From the NCBI GenBank assembly GCA_016271365.2, contig JADMNL010000023.1, positions 604,906,501 through 604,970,500 on the forward strand: a DNA stretch of 64,000 nucleotides. Direction: 5' to 3'. The stretch comes from Neoceratodus forsteri (Eukaryota > Chordata > Ceratodontiformes > Ceratodontidae). Numbering within the stretch: position 1 is the first letter of the stretch; each line of letters opens with the position of its first letter. The position numbers were made by a program, and so were the translations under genes. The notes under the pieces are model-generated. The model saw only the letters and a program-made list of their open reading frames with translations. It did no database searches and was not told the origin of the DNA. Below, in pieces: positions 44,836 to 55,460 of the stretch.

Positions 44836-46310
44836 CTTCCCAGAAAACTGGAGAAGGCTCATGTGATCCCGCCCACATGAGTGGTAGCAGGGAGGAGGCA
44901 GGGCACTACAGACCAGTCAGTCTTACCTCAGTAGTGATAAGATTATGGAGGCACTCCTTAAGGAAAGGATAGTGCAACACCTGGAATCCATAGGGGCACA
45001 GGATCCAAGACAGCATGGGTTTACAAAAGTAAAGTCCTGTCAAACTAATCTCATAGATTTCTTTGACTGGGTAACTAGAGTGGTGGACCAAGGGGGAGTA
45101 GTTGATGTCGCCTACCTTGACTTCAGCAAAGCTTTCAACACTGTTCCACATAGAAGATTGATAAATAAGCTGGGTAGGCTCGGGTGGTCAGAAGTTGGTC
45201 AACTGGGTGGCAAACTGGTTGACGGGCAGAAAACAGAGAGTGGTGGTAAATGGTATACAGTCAGAAGAGATGTAAGTCACAAGTGGGGTACCTCAGGGAT
45301 CAGTCCTGGGGCCAGTCCTCTTCAATATCTTCATTAGTGACACTGCAGATGGACTAGAGGGTAAGGCTTGTCTGTTTGCAGATGACACCAAGCTCTGCAA
45401 CAGAGTAGATGATCCAGATGGGGTGGGCAGAATGAGAAGAGATCTGGATAAACTAGCAAAATGGTCAGAAGAGTGGCAACTGGGATTTAATGCAAAGAAG
45501 TGCAAGATAATGCACATAGGGAAGAGAAACCCTGAAGCCACCTATAGGCTGGGAGGAGTTGCTGGAAGTCACAAAGGAAGAAAGAGACTTGGGCATCATC
45601 ATCACCAATGACCTGAAATCATCCAAGCAGACCTCTAAAGCAGTAGATAAGGCTAGGGGGATGTTAGGGTGTATTAGTAGGGGTATCACAAGTTGTAAGA
45701 GGGAGGTAATAATCCCTCTTTACAAGACACTGGTTAGGCCCCATCTGGAGTACTGCTGCAGTAGTGGAGGCCACACCTTCACAAGGACATTAACCAAATT
45801 GAGGCAGTCCAGAGAACGGCAACCAAAATGGTGCAGGGACTGCATCAGAAGACATATGAGTACAGATTAATGGAGCTCAATATGTATACCCTTGAGCAAA
45901 GGAGGGAGAGAGGTGATATGATCAAAACATTCGAACACCTTAACGGCATTAACAAGGTGAAAGAGTCTAACATGTTTAAATATAAGAAAAGTAGCAGGAC
46001 AAGAGGACACAACATGAGATTAGAGGGAGGCCGATTAAGGGGGAATGTGGGGAAATTCTTTTTCCTAGAAAGAGTGGTGGATGCATGGAACGGCCTACCT
46101 CAGGACGTGGTGGCTATGAATACAGTGCAGGGCTTCAAACAGGCATGGGATAGGCATAAGGGAGCAATACAGATGAGTATGAATAGATAGGCCACTGACA
46201 GAGCAAAGGCTGATGGCACATTTATAAGGAGGAAAAAGAAATGAGCGGACTGGATGGGCCTTGGTCCTTATCTGCCGTCAACCTCTTTATTTCTATGTTT
46301 CTATGTTTCT
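44836..46310 (+). mobile_element. CR1 LINE, 5'-truncated
   Basis: Starts inside the RT (a PENWR-like text near 44840) and reads MEALLKERIVQHLES and QHGFTKVKSCQTNLIDFFDW (44945-45075), VAYLDFSKAFNTVPH at 45110-45150 (motif A with its Asp), LFADDTKLCN at about 45370-45400 (motif C with both Asp), GFNAKKCKIMHIGKRN, ERDLGIIITNDLKSSKQTS, GCISRGITSCKREVIIPLYK and LVRPHLEYC, then FFLERVVDAWNGLPQDVV. It ends with the CR1 tail 'ccttatctgccgtcaacctc' and 'tatttctatgtttctatg' at 46270-46310. Two to three frameshifts are present, but the catalytic motifs are intact. It adjoins a minus-strand LINE ORF1 remnant whose zinc-knuckle region is cut at the junction. Confidence 0.9.
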
Positions 46311-46325
46311 TGACCTGCATTTAAA

Positions 46326-47823
46326 TCAGGATTTGTGTCGACCTACATAAAATATGGAACCTTGATCTTTTCCTAAGTAAAAGGTACTAGGAAGATGGAC
46401 TGGGCCTGTATTAGTGGTAAATAGTTTTATTTTGATCCACCAACTTCCATCCCAGATCTGTTCACTATCAAGATTTGGTATAGGTTTCCCCATTATTTCG
46501 CACCTCTGCCTCAACCAAAACATAATATCCTTTATATTCACCTCCTCATTCTTAAAGAGGACTGTAATATTTTTGATTAATGGCTTGGTCAATGGTATTA
46601 CATGAAATGGTATCCATACAGGTTTGTTTTTAAGAGTCTGGTACTGGACCCAAAACTGGTCTAAGCTTGAGACAGCCTTAAAACTAACATCATAATTCTC
46701 ATTACCAAGTCCAATTAGGATGAATATGTCAGAGAAAAGAACTTCATAGAAGTCTTTAGCAAAGTTTTAGCTATGCAAAACCTATCGAGGGTTTCAACCC
46801 AGCTTTATACTACAGTCACACCGCATTGTGCCTAGGTGCTGGTTCACCCTTATTTGCAAAAAGGTCAGCTAGCTTGAACATAGGAGCTAAAGAAGGCCCC
46901 GTAGAGTTACTATTTAGATCATTTTCAGATGAACCTGAACACAAAGGTTCTACCTCCCATCTAACCGGCACATTCCCTTCTAAGCCAACTTCTTTCTGCA
47001 GAATTGTATTCGCACTATTTTGTAAATTACAGTCATTATCAGAAATATTTGAGTTAACAGAAAAGTCATTACCCCAGGGTATGTTGTAGCTCGTTGTAGC
47101 ATAATTGTTGGCGGCCACATCTGTTGGAGTGGAGTCCTGTGATGATCGAAAAGTAGGGGCTCTTGGATCTGGAATCCATTTCCCAGAGTGTCCCCGAGTC
47201 CACCCTGATTGTGCTAGTGCATTCTCTGGTGTCCAAATATCAAAATTAATTTCTGAATCAATATCCATTCTTGTGCCCCAGCCTTTTGCCAAATGTCTCT
47301 CTTTAGAAGAAAAACATTTTTCCATGGTCCCTGGAATTATTGTGGGACCAGTCACTTTCCCAACCCCTAAACTATGCTTGGGGGGTCTATTTCTGGTTTT
47401 CTTAGGACTTGGAGTCTTACTAGGGACCTCCAGTGGCTCTAGGCATGGGTTTGCATCAACCTCTTTACTACCAGCCATTGTTACAGAATCTGTAGTTTGA
47501 ACAGGATCCCTGACTCCCGTAGGCCGCTCCCTGAGCGTTGGGTGACTGAGCAGTGATTTAATAGCTGTCTGTGAGCTGTCTACTACTTCTTCAGCCTCTA
47601 ACACCATCATTTCAGCTTCCAAACTCTACATTTTTGCAAGTAATTTGTCCTTTTCTTTTAATAATTTTTCTCTCGTAAACAAACGTGGTGCAATACCTGC
47701 AGTCGAGTTGTTTTCCTTTACAGACTGCATACAATCCATGGTTTTGGTCAGAATTTCTTGTTCTGATTCTATTTGACTAGATTCAACATCAATGAAATGC
47801 TGGGGATCCATGACTATTTCCAC
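46326..47823 (-). pseudogene. LINE gag-like ORF1 (one premature stop, one frameshift, cut by CR1)
   Basis: The longest coding trace in the window. From ATG at 47823 the frame reads 65 codons to a TAG at 47626-47628, then continues in the same frame for 268 more (47622-46816). This N-terminal part is acidic, proline and serine rich, and unassigned. After a stop and frameshift the domain continues at about 46750-46330: FILIGLGNENYDVSFKAV, FWVQYQTLKNKPVWIPFHV, then TVLFKNEEVNIKDIMFWLRQ, DSEQIWDGSWWIKIKL and LGKDQGSIFYVGRH. This matches the gag-like ORF1 of many fish and amphibian LINEs (VTVxFxNExVxxxDIxxWLxRxC, DxDGIWxGxW, GxxxGxxFYPGQP), which normally continues into CCHC zinc knuckles that bind RNA. 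Only FKC is left before the CR1 3' end at 46310. Confidence 0.7.
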
Positions 47824-48041
47824 ATCTAATATCTCTTGCGACGAGAATGTAGACCTTGAAATCAGGTCTCCCCCCCTTGCAGTGCAACCTGCTCCCCTGC
47901 CACATCAGCACTTCCTCCTCCTCCTCCTGTGTCCAGCTGCAAACTGGGTCCCTCCAACCTGTCCACAGTAAGTGACAGCACCCCTGCAGGCAGAGTACGG
48001 GAATTTCCCCAGTGCACTGGCCAAATTTCCCCCCATATACT
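47824..48041 (-). other. Probable 5' UTR of the minus-strand gag-like ORF1
   Basis: Immediately 5' of the ORF1 ATG on the minus strand. It contains a GAGGAG-rich run (47905-47930). A 94-aa overlapping frame (47789-48073) has no domain. Confidence 0.35.
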
Positions 48042-48165
48042 AAAAATACCACCAGCAGCTTAATCTGGTTCAAGGTCAGTTGACATTCATCTGTATCCCC
48101 CTCCCCCAGGTCATGCCTGCAAATAGGCAGGATTTGTCTAGTGCACTTACCTGGTCAACAAAAAA
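48042..48165 (+). repeat. Dispersed LINE/SINE 3' tail
   Basis: Matches the minus strand of 19170-19315 over its whole length and, over its last ~60 bp, 61435-61490 and the minus strand of 1350-1410. CCAGGT at 48106-48111 can pair with ACCTGG at 48149-48154, and an inner TGCCT/AGGCA pair (48114-48118 with 48125-48129) closes a six-base loop. Confidence 0.7.
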
Positions 48166-48534
48166 CTAAATGAAAGCAATTAAGGATTTGTTGACAAATG
48201 TTTTGCATATACCTATTGATGAGATGGGTCACATTGTGGCTAAATGAGCATATGATGACTATAAGTTAAATAGCCAAATAGATCTGGAGGTGACTAATTT
48301 AAGACTTGTTGATTGTATACTCAATAAAGCAGACAAACTAGACAATTTAGGATTACATATTATTTTGCCGAGGGAAATGAATATACAAATATCAAATGCT
48401 TAGGTATTGGATGGAAATGAAATGCTGCTGTCTGATAAATGAAGGTTATTGACTGTATATAATGAAGACTGACTTTTTTATAAGCAGGGTAATGTGCCAG
48501 GTAACGGAGAGGAGAAATCTTGTGGCTTATTTTA
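48166..48534 (+). other. Sequence upstream of LINE-X endonuclease, copy 2
   Basis: The plus-strand frame near 48320-48400 (LVDCILNKADKLDNLGLHII) is loosely similar to minus-strand text upstream of LINE-X copy 1. It is probably the end of ORF1 or the N-terminus of ORF2, interrupted by stops. Confidence 0.4.
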
Positions 48535-50099
48535 TCAGTCCTGGAATATAGCAGGATGGATAAATATGCTAATGAATATAGAATTTAAGAATTTCTGATT
48601 GGGTTTCGAAGTATTATGCTTACAAGAAACGTGGCATACAAATAATGATACAATTGAACTAAATGGATATGAAGTATTCCATAGTTCTGGTTCGAGATTG
48701 ACTAAATTTGGTAGATGTTCTGGAAGCCTTATAACATTTCTTAAAATAGGTATCTTTCAGAAAGTGACAATGGGGAGAATGACTGGAAATTGTGTTGCAG
48801 TTTTTGTTGAAGATGGAACTCAAGAGATTGCAATTTTAAATTGCTATGTTCCTCCAGACGTTTCCAACTTCTATAACCCCCTGATTTGGACAGAGCTTAC
48901 AAATATATTAATGGATATAGTGTTGGAATTTCCTAGTGCAGATATTATGTTAACGGGAGATTTTAAAGCCCGAATAGGGCTATTTGATGCTCTATCAGAT
49001 TACCCAATGTAGTTTCATATGGGTATAAGGGAAAAACTTCCTTCAAGAAAATCTAAGGATAATAAGTTGAATAATTCTAGGAAACAACTTATTGAGTTGC
49101 TAAAGGATTTTAACCTCTACCCAATAAATGGAAGATATCAAGGGGATAGAGAAGGTGATTTTACCTATGTTTCTAATAGTGGATTATGTCTTTTGGAATG
49201 GCCCTAGTTCTGATTGGGGAAACATGAATGTAACTATAGCAGGGGATAGTGATCAATTCTCACTTACACTAGAAACTGCAAATCAGAGGGCTATTTCCAA
49301 AAGAAATAATTCAGACCCCATAATGTTTATGGAGGTAACAGCCTCAAAGAAACTTATCTGTAAACAGAATACACATAATGACATAATGCCTGTCTTGATG
49401 AATTCTATTATGGTAGAGGAAGTAGGGAACTTGATATTAAATCATGGTTAGTTGTTGCAAGAATTGAATAACTTAACCAAAAATATCAAAACCAAAGTGG
49501 AATATCCGATCAAAAGTAATAACACCTTGATTATTAATTCATGGTTTGATAAAGATTGCCAAAGAAGAAAAGTCATATTAGGAAATTATATACAACCTTT
49601 AAAGAAGGGGAATAGACTATTATTGAAACAAATAAATGATGAAAGAAAGCAATACAAGAATCTCATGAAGGATAAAAAAAGCATTTTATAATGTACAATG
49701 GCAACTTATGCTGAAAGCAGTGACAAACAAAGATGCTAAACTATTCTGGACTCTTGTAGCCAAAGGCACAAATAAACATAAAGTCGAAATAGATATATAT
49801 TTTGGAAGTAAAATGGCTTCACCACTTCTCTAATATCTTTTTGATTTGTCTGAAGAAAATATGGCAATTGAGATTAAGAAGACACAAAATGCTTTTATTC
49901 CTATAACATTGGATGAGGTTTATTTGGCAATATATTCTCTTAAAAAACATAAACCAGCACCTGTGTGCTCCGAAACTATGGGGTAGTTCCTAACCATTTT
50001 TTATAATAAATGTATATTAGCCAATTCATATCTGGCTACATGAAAGGGAACAAATCTGATACCCATTCACAAAAAAGGGGACCTGTATAACGCAACCAT

Positions 50100-50702
50100 G
50101 TATAGGCCTATCAGCCTTTTAGATGTAAATTTAAAATATTCAATAGAATACTGTTGGAAAGGCTAAAGGCTGAGATTGCTAAGACAGGTGGGTTATCCAG
50201 GTACCAAGCTGGGTTCAGATCAAATTTTTCTACATGTGATAATATATATGTTCTTAGACACATTATAGAAAAATATGTGAAAATCAGGAAACAGAAGATA
50301 TTTGCAGTTTTTATAGATTATTCTTCGGTGTTCGATTACATCTCAAGAAGTATCCTATGGACTCTACTTGCAGAATGAAATATCAATCAATCACTTGTTA
50401 CAATCATAGCAGAATTATATACAGGAACATAAGCCAAAATAAGGTTAGGGAACAAAGGTCAATTGTCAACTTCATTTGACATTAACAGAGGTGTTAGACA
50501 GGGGAATGTTTTAACCCCTTTATTGTTTTCACTCTATATGGAAAAGATGCTGACAGATGTTGAAGTACTTAATGCTGATTCTCCTAAAATTAAGTCAACT
50601 CTGTGTCCAATTCAGGCATATGCAGATGATATTATTTTGATTTCACTTACCAAAAAAGGTCTACAAACTAAGATGAATTATATTCAGCAAGGGTCTGTTT
50701 AA
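50100..50702 (+). pseudogene. LINE-X reverse transcriptase, copy 2, broken
   Basis: Reads RPISLLDVN (about 50106), AKTGGLSRYQAGFRSNFSTC (50180-50240), KIFAVFIDYSSVFDYISRSI (50300-50355; motif A with Asp), then after a stop SFDINRGVRQGNVLTPLLFS (50470-50530) and AYADDIILISLTKKGLQTK (50615-50675; motif C with both Asp). At least two stops and one frameshift separate these blocks. Motifs A and C are kept, unlike copy 1. Confidence 0.75.
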
Positions 50703-50824
50703 TTAAAATTAAAAGTTAATTTAAATAAAATGAAAATAGTTAGTTTTGATAATAAAACACAAACCAAAGGTGTCTGGTTCTTAGGGAATGTAAAATAGAA
50801 GTAGTTGACAAATATTTATACCTA

Positions 50825-52235
50825 TGTAAGGCCCTCACCCCTGCCTTTTTTGCAAAACGACAGGTTGTATGCTGTTGAAGCTGACAGCAGTACCTGGTGG
50901 GGACTGGGTTCGGGGAGGACTAGGTTACTCGGCACAGGGGGCCTAGGTTTGGTTACTCTACACAGGGGCACCCAAGTAAATCCGAACACAGAAAGCAATA
51001 ACTGTAATGTCCAATACCAGGAATGAGACCCCCACGGGCTACATTCCTGGTAATGCAGATAAGAGTACAGAACATTTCTTCACTATTTCAGCCCTCAGGC
51101 TCTGAACCCACCAGGCACACAGCCCGGACTTGTACGCAGCTTTGGGTACACAGCCTGACTTGTACATTACTTGGGTTTTTCCCCTGGCCCGGCTCCCCCA
51201 CCGGCCACTTGATCACGGTCCATAGGGCAGTGAACCAATTTTCTGTTGGTGGCTCCCCAAGCCACCTTAGAGCCTTCGACTCCTTAAGGGAAATTTTTCT
51301 TCCAATCCCACGTCTGGGTACTTCCCTCATCACTGGCCAAGTGCATGAGGCAAAGTAGAAATCCACAGAGCAAATCCATAGAGGTGGACCTGGTTACTAA
51401 AGATGGGGGGGTCTCCCACCTCCAGCTCCCACAAACCATACCCGGTCATTTCTCTGGACACTAAACAACTCTTTTTGAAAGCTTGGCAATGTAGATTACA
51501 GGGTAGACGTATAGCACATCTCCTCTACATGTCTTGACTTTCCCCTTGTGCTGGACTTGAACATACTTTTACTTTGGCTAAGCCTATTCCTCTAGGCCTC
51601 CCACTAATTCAATAGTCCAATTCCACTTTAACACAGTTCTGGTGAAACATGGGCCCTTTGAAAAGCAGAACTCACCCTTTGGTTTGAGGTGCCCCACAGG
51701 CGAATCTTGAAAGCTTCTGTGCCACAACACATTTGGAAAAAACATAAGGCAGCTTCTTCTTTAGCAGTAGCCAGGGTTGCCCTGGAATACGATCAAACCT
51801 TCACCCCATCCCCTCAGGGATGGGGCACAAACTCCCAGTACCAGCGATCTCCACCACTTTAAGAACAGCTTACTGTGTCCCTCTTTAGGCAGAAACACAC
51901 ACCTTTCCCTAAAAGTAGCTCTATTTCAGAGTTTAGGCTCGAAGAGCCTGTGCACAGAACTGCTGTGCTCCTCTCCTCTTGACTGCTCAAACAGCAACCT
52001 CCAACTCACTGTTCAAAACTCCCAACATTCTAATCTAACTCCCTTCTGCAGATTCCAATGTGGCTCAAGCAGCTGCGATAGTTCTATGGTGATGTCATCC
52101 CTCAGTCTCAGCTGAGACTGAGCACAGAGTGAGACAGTGTGAAATCCATTTAACTGGAGTTTCACAAGCTGCCTTCCCTGCCTACCACTAGGTTTTACTG
52201 GGATTTTAGTAACCCCGGGTAACAGTGGGGTTACA
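50825..52235. mobile_element. LTR-like insertion (TGTAA...TTACA) with 4-bp target duplication
   Basis: It splits a LINE-X frame that rejoins cleanly on both sides, which fixes its ends: CCTA (50821-50824), TGTAAGG..., ...GGGTTACA, CCTA (52236-52239). TG...CA ends with a 5-bp inversion and a short flanking duplication are the hallmarks of an LTR. The 1,411-bp length and the lack of gag or pol suggest a solitary LTR. A non-autonomous DNA element with TGTAA termini is the alternative. No frame inside has a recognisable domain, and strand cannot be told. Confidence 0.65.
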
Positions 52236-53694
52236 CCTAGGTATCATGTTTCATGCTAATGTTTGCTGGAATGCACATAAAGATCTATTGGTAGACAAGT
52301 TAAAGAAAACCCTTACAGGCTTAGTAAGGTTTAATGTGAAATTTGGCGGTATGACGGTTAAACCTTTCATAAATGTCATCAAAGCCAAATCAGGCATAAT
52401 TACTGTATGGGGCAGAAGTTTGGGAAATTGAAAATGTGAAAGCACTAATGTCACCTTTATTTAAGACACTACGTAGCATTTTGAAATTGGGCCATTCATG
52501 CCCAGCAGCCTATATAAAGATTGGACCTAGGGCTTACGGATGTAAAAGCAGCTATGAGGCTCGAAAAAGTAAACTATTGGATAAGATTATCAAAATAAAA
52601 TAAAATATCTTGGCAAAACAGTGTCTGAGAAAAGAAGATTGGTTCAGTCTGGAGTATAAAGATGGGTTATGGTACACAGCCTTGAATCACACTGGAAAAA
52701 CATAAACTCAAGAATCTAAAAAGGCTGTTGATCGTGGGATCACGCTGAGCAATAATTATAAAAAATATGTGACCAATAAAATAAACAATTATTGGAACGA
52801 ACAAGATTTACAGCATATATCTAAATCAAACCATTTTTACTTTAGATGAAAACCATACCTTGAGATTCTTACAGACTCTGAGCTTAGGTCAGTATTCTCA
52901 AATTACAAATTCAAACAATTCCTGAGTAAAATGCTATTATATAGATACAAAGAAGATGTCATACTCTCGGGAATGTGTGATTGCAGTCAGGGTGGTAATG
53001 AGGATTTACAGCATGTATTATGGTACTGTTCTTGGTGCATTAAGTCCAAAGCATATTGATTGGCTCCATTTATAAACAAAGTTTATCAAATTGATAAAGG
53101 AACCTTAACTAACATTTTAATGAACACAGAAGATACCTGGACTGTGACAAGGGTTGCTAAGTACTTTCAAGCAATTAGTAATATAAAGCAAAAAATCATA
53201 ATTTGTATGAAGTCAAAATGTGCAATATAATAGTTTTGATGGATAACGATAGATTAGCAAAAACAGATGGACTGTTATTATGATTATTTGAATTTTATAT
53301 CTTATTTATTATCACCCCCCGCTTACCTCCTCTAAAACTCCTCCCCCCTTCCCTCCACCCTCTCCCTATCCTTCTAGCACTTTTTTGTTACCTGACAATT
53401 GCCGTCAGCTGCACCTGATTTTGTTGTCATACTTCATAATTCTTCATAATACTGTATACCTTACTCTTTCTATGGCTCCTAATACCACAGTAAATGTATG
53501 TATGTACTTATCTACTTGGAAAGGACTGCATCCTGCTTTGTTCTCCCCCATTTCAGTTTGCATTGTTCTTTCAAATTGTATTGTTTTCAAATTGTCATGT
53601 CTCCTACTGTCACTCAGCCGATGTGGAACCTTTGTAAAAGAGCCTTGGCTCAAAGGTATTTGTAACCCTAGACTTAAAATAAAATAAAAAAAAA

Positions 53695-53929
53695 TGACTG
53701 TCCTATGCTTTTGGTATTGTATGAGATGTTTATGAGATGTGTTTTAATGGTAACAGCTTTTAAGCTAAACAATAACAATGTTTTGATTAAAATAATTATT
53801 GTGGGTCAAGGCCTACTGTCCAGGGACTCCTGATTGCCAGAGAGGAGGCTGCCTTTACCAATGACCAAACTGTCTACCAGCTGGAGGGGTCACCAGCAGA
53901 TAAACTGAACTTTGCCAGTGACACTCTGT
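53695..53929. other. Short unassigned spacer between two plus-strand LINEs
   Basis: AT-rich to about 53810, then a text that may already be the 5' edge of the following LINE endonuclease. Confidence 0.4.
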
Positions 53930-55460
53930 TAAACTTGGGCCTATATCCATTCCTGCACATGCTGTCTGTTCCTGTGCCAGCTACAGTTTTTCGGTGAGAG
54001 ACCGGCTCCGGGGATCCTCATATCCTCCAAGTAGGAGCACTATCCGACTCATTAACTGATCACTCCCTTAGCTATGCCATCTGGTCCTCCAAGGCTTCCC
54101 ACCCCCCCCAAAAAAAATGTTTATCATTCCGCAACTTTAATCACCCCGACACCTCCCGACTACTTAATGATGTTAGGGCCATAAACTGGGAGGGCCTGTA
54201 TGCTCTCTCTGACGTGACTCTTGCTGTCACTCACTTCACAAATATTCTCCTGGACATACAAGACCACCACTTCCCATATACAACTCGGAGAGTTCGTGGC
54301 ATCTGTACACATTGGATCACCAAACAGCTCCTTTCCCTCATGAAGGACGGACTGTAAATAGGCTGCCCATAAATCGCCCCCCTCCCGACTCTGTGGAATG
54401 AATACCGACACCTGTGTAACTGTTGTAAGCATCTGATCAGAACCCTGAAGTGGAATTACTACATTAATCTGCAGAGGGAGAGCTTTGGTAACCCCAGAAA
54501 ATTCTGGGACTCCATTAGCTCCCTTCTTACCCCTTGCACTTATAGCCCCAATATAAAATTAAGCTCCCCATCTGGGCCTTTGACTGACCCTGCTGAGGTA
54601 GCCACGGCATTTAACCACAAATTCACTGACCTGTTGGCCCTCTTCAGTAAACTCCCTTCAAGCAATCCCGCCAGCCAGTGGTTCTGTGCTCCCTTCCACC
54701 CACCGTTCCCTGCCCACCCTCCCACCAGTCAGCTCCGTTGCTCGGGGCCCTGCTTCACCTCTGATCTCCGCCTCTCACTTTCTGACACCCCCCACTCTGC
54801 CCTTTCTATTTCAAGATCATAGTCCCAAGGACACCCTTGAACTCCTTAGAGCCTACCCAACCAGGGTAGCCCAGGCTCTGATGGCCTCTCTCCTGTGTTG
54901 CTCAAACTTGTTTCCTCAGCAATCACCATACCCCTTACCTTCATTTTCAATCTTGCCCTGACTACCGCCTCCATGCCTCTTCCCTGAAAATCTGCTAAAG
55001 TAGTTCCAATCTTCAAAGCTGGTGACTCCCTCTCATCTGACAACTATTGGCTAATATCCTTCCTCCCTCCCTCCCTCACCTTAGTAAGCTCCTTGAAAGA
55101 ATTGTGCATCATCAGCAATCTGAGTACCTCACAAAATACAATATTTTATGCAGCCAGCAGCATGGCTTCTGTAGGCACCACAGGACCACTACTGCCCTGG
55201 CTCTATTTACTGACCAGATACTCACCAACATGGATCATGGGTGTGCCACTGGTGCGGTTTTGTGGACCTATCTAAAGCCTTCCATCTGGCTAACCATACT
55301 CTACTCCTCTCCAAATTACACTCGATTGGCTGTTCCATTGCAACCTCAAATTGGTTTCAGAGTTACCTCTCTGGCCATTCTCAATCAGTGTGTATTGGCC
55401 CAGCCACTTCTCTTGCTTTATCTGTCTCCACCGGAGTACGCCAGGGCTCCATTCTGGGCC

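Larger units (their letters stand above)
48535..53694 (+). mobile_element. LINE-X, copy 2, split by an LTR-like insertion
   Basis: Endonuclease at 48535-49270: SWNIAGW, FEVLCLQETWHTNND, AILNCYVPPDVSNFYNPLIW, MLTGDFKARIG (GDFN changed to GDFK), and GDFTYVSNSGLCLLEWP. The linker with NSWFDKDCQRRK is at about 49540. RT at 50100-50700. The reading KYLYL breaks at 50824, resumes at 52236 as LGIMFHANVCWNAHK and continues through the C-terminal domain, with QHVLWYCSW and VAKYFQAISNIK at 52990-53200. The 3' UTR ends in an AAATA-like A-rich tail at 53672-53694, preceded by a potential stem-loop at 53628-53657. Stops and frameshifts are many. It is in opposite orientation to copy 1 at 29.3-33.5 kb. Confidence 0.8.

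Noticed and set aside
51023..51366. 111-aa plus and 92-aa minus frames inside the LTR-like insert
   Set aside because: They overlap on opposite strands, have no domain, and lie in what looks like a non-coding LTR.
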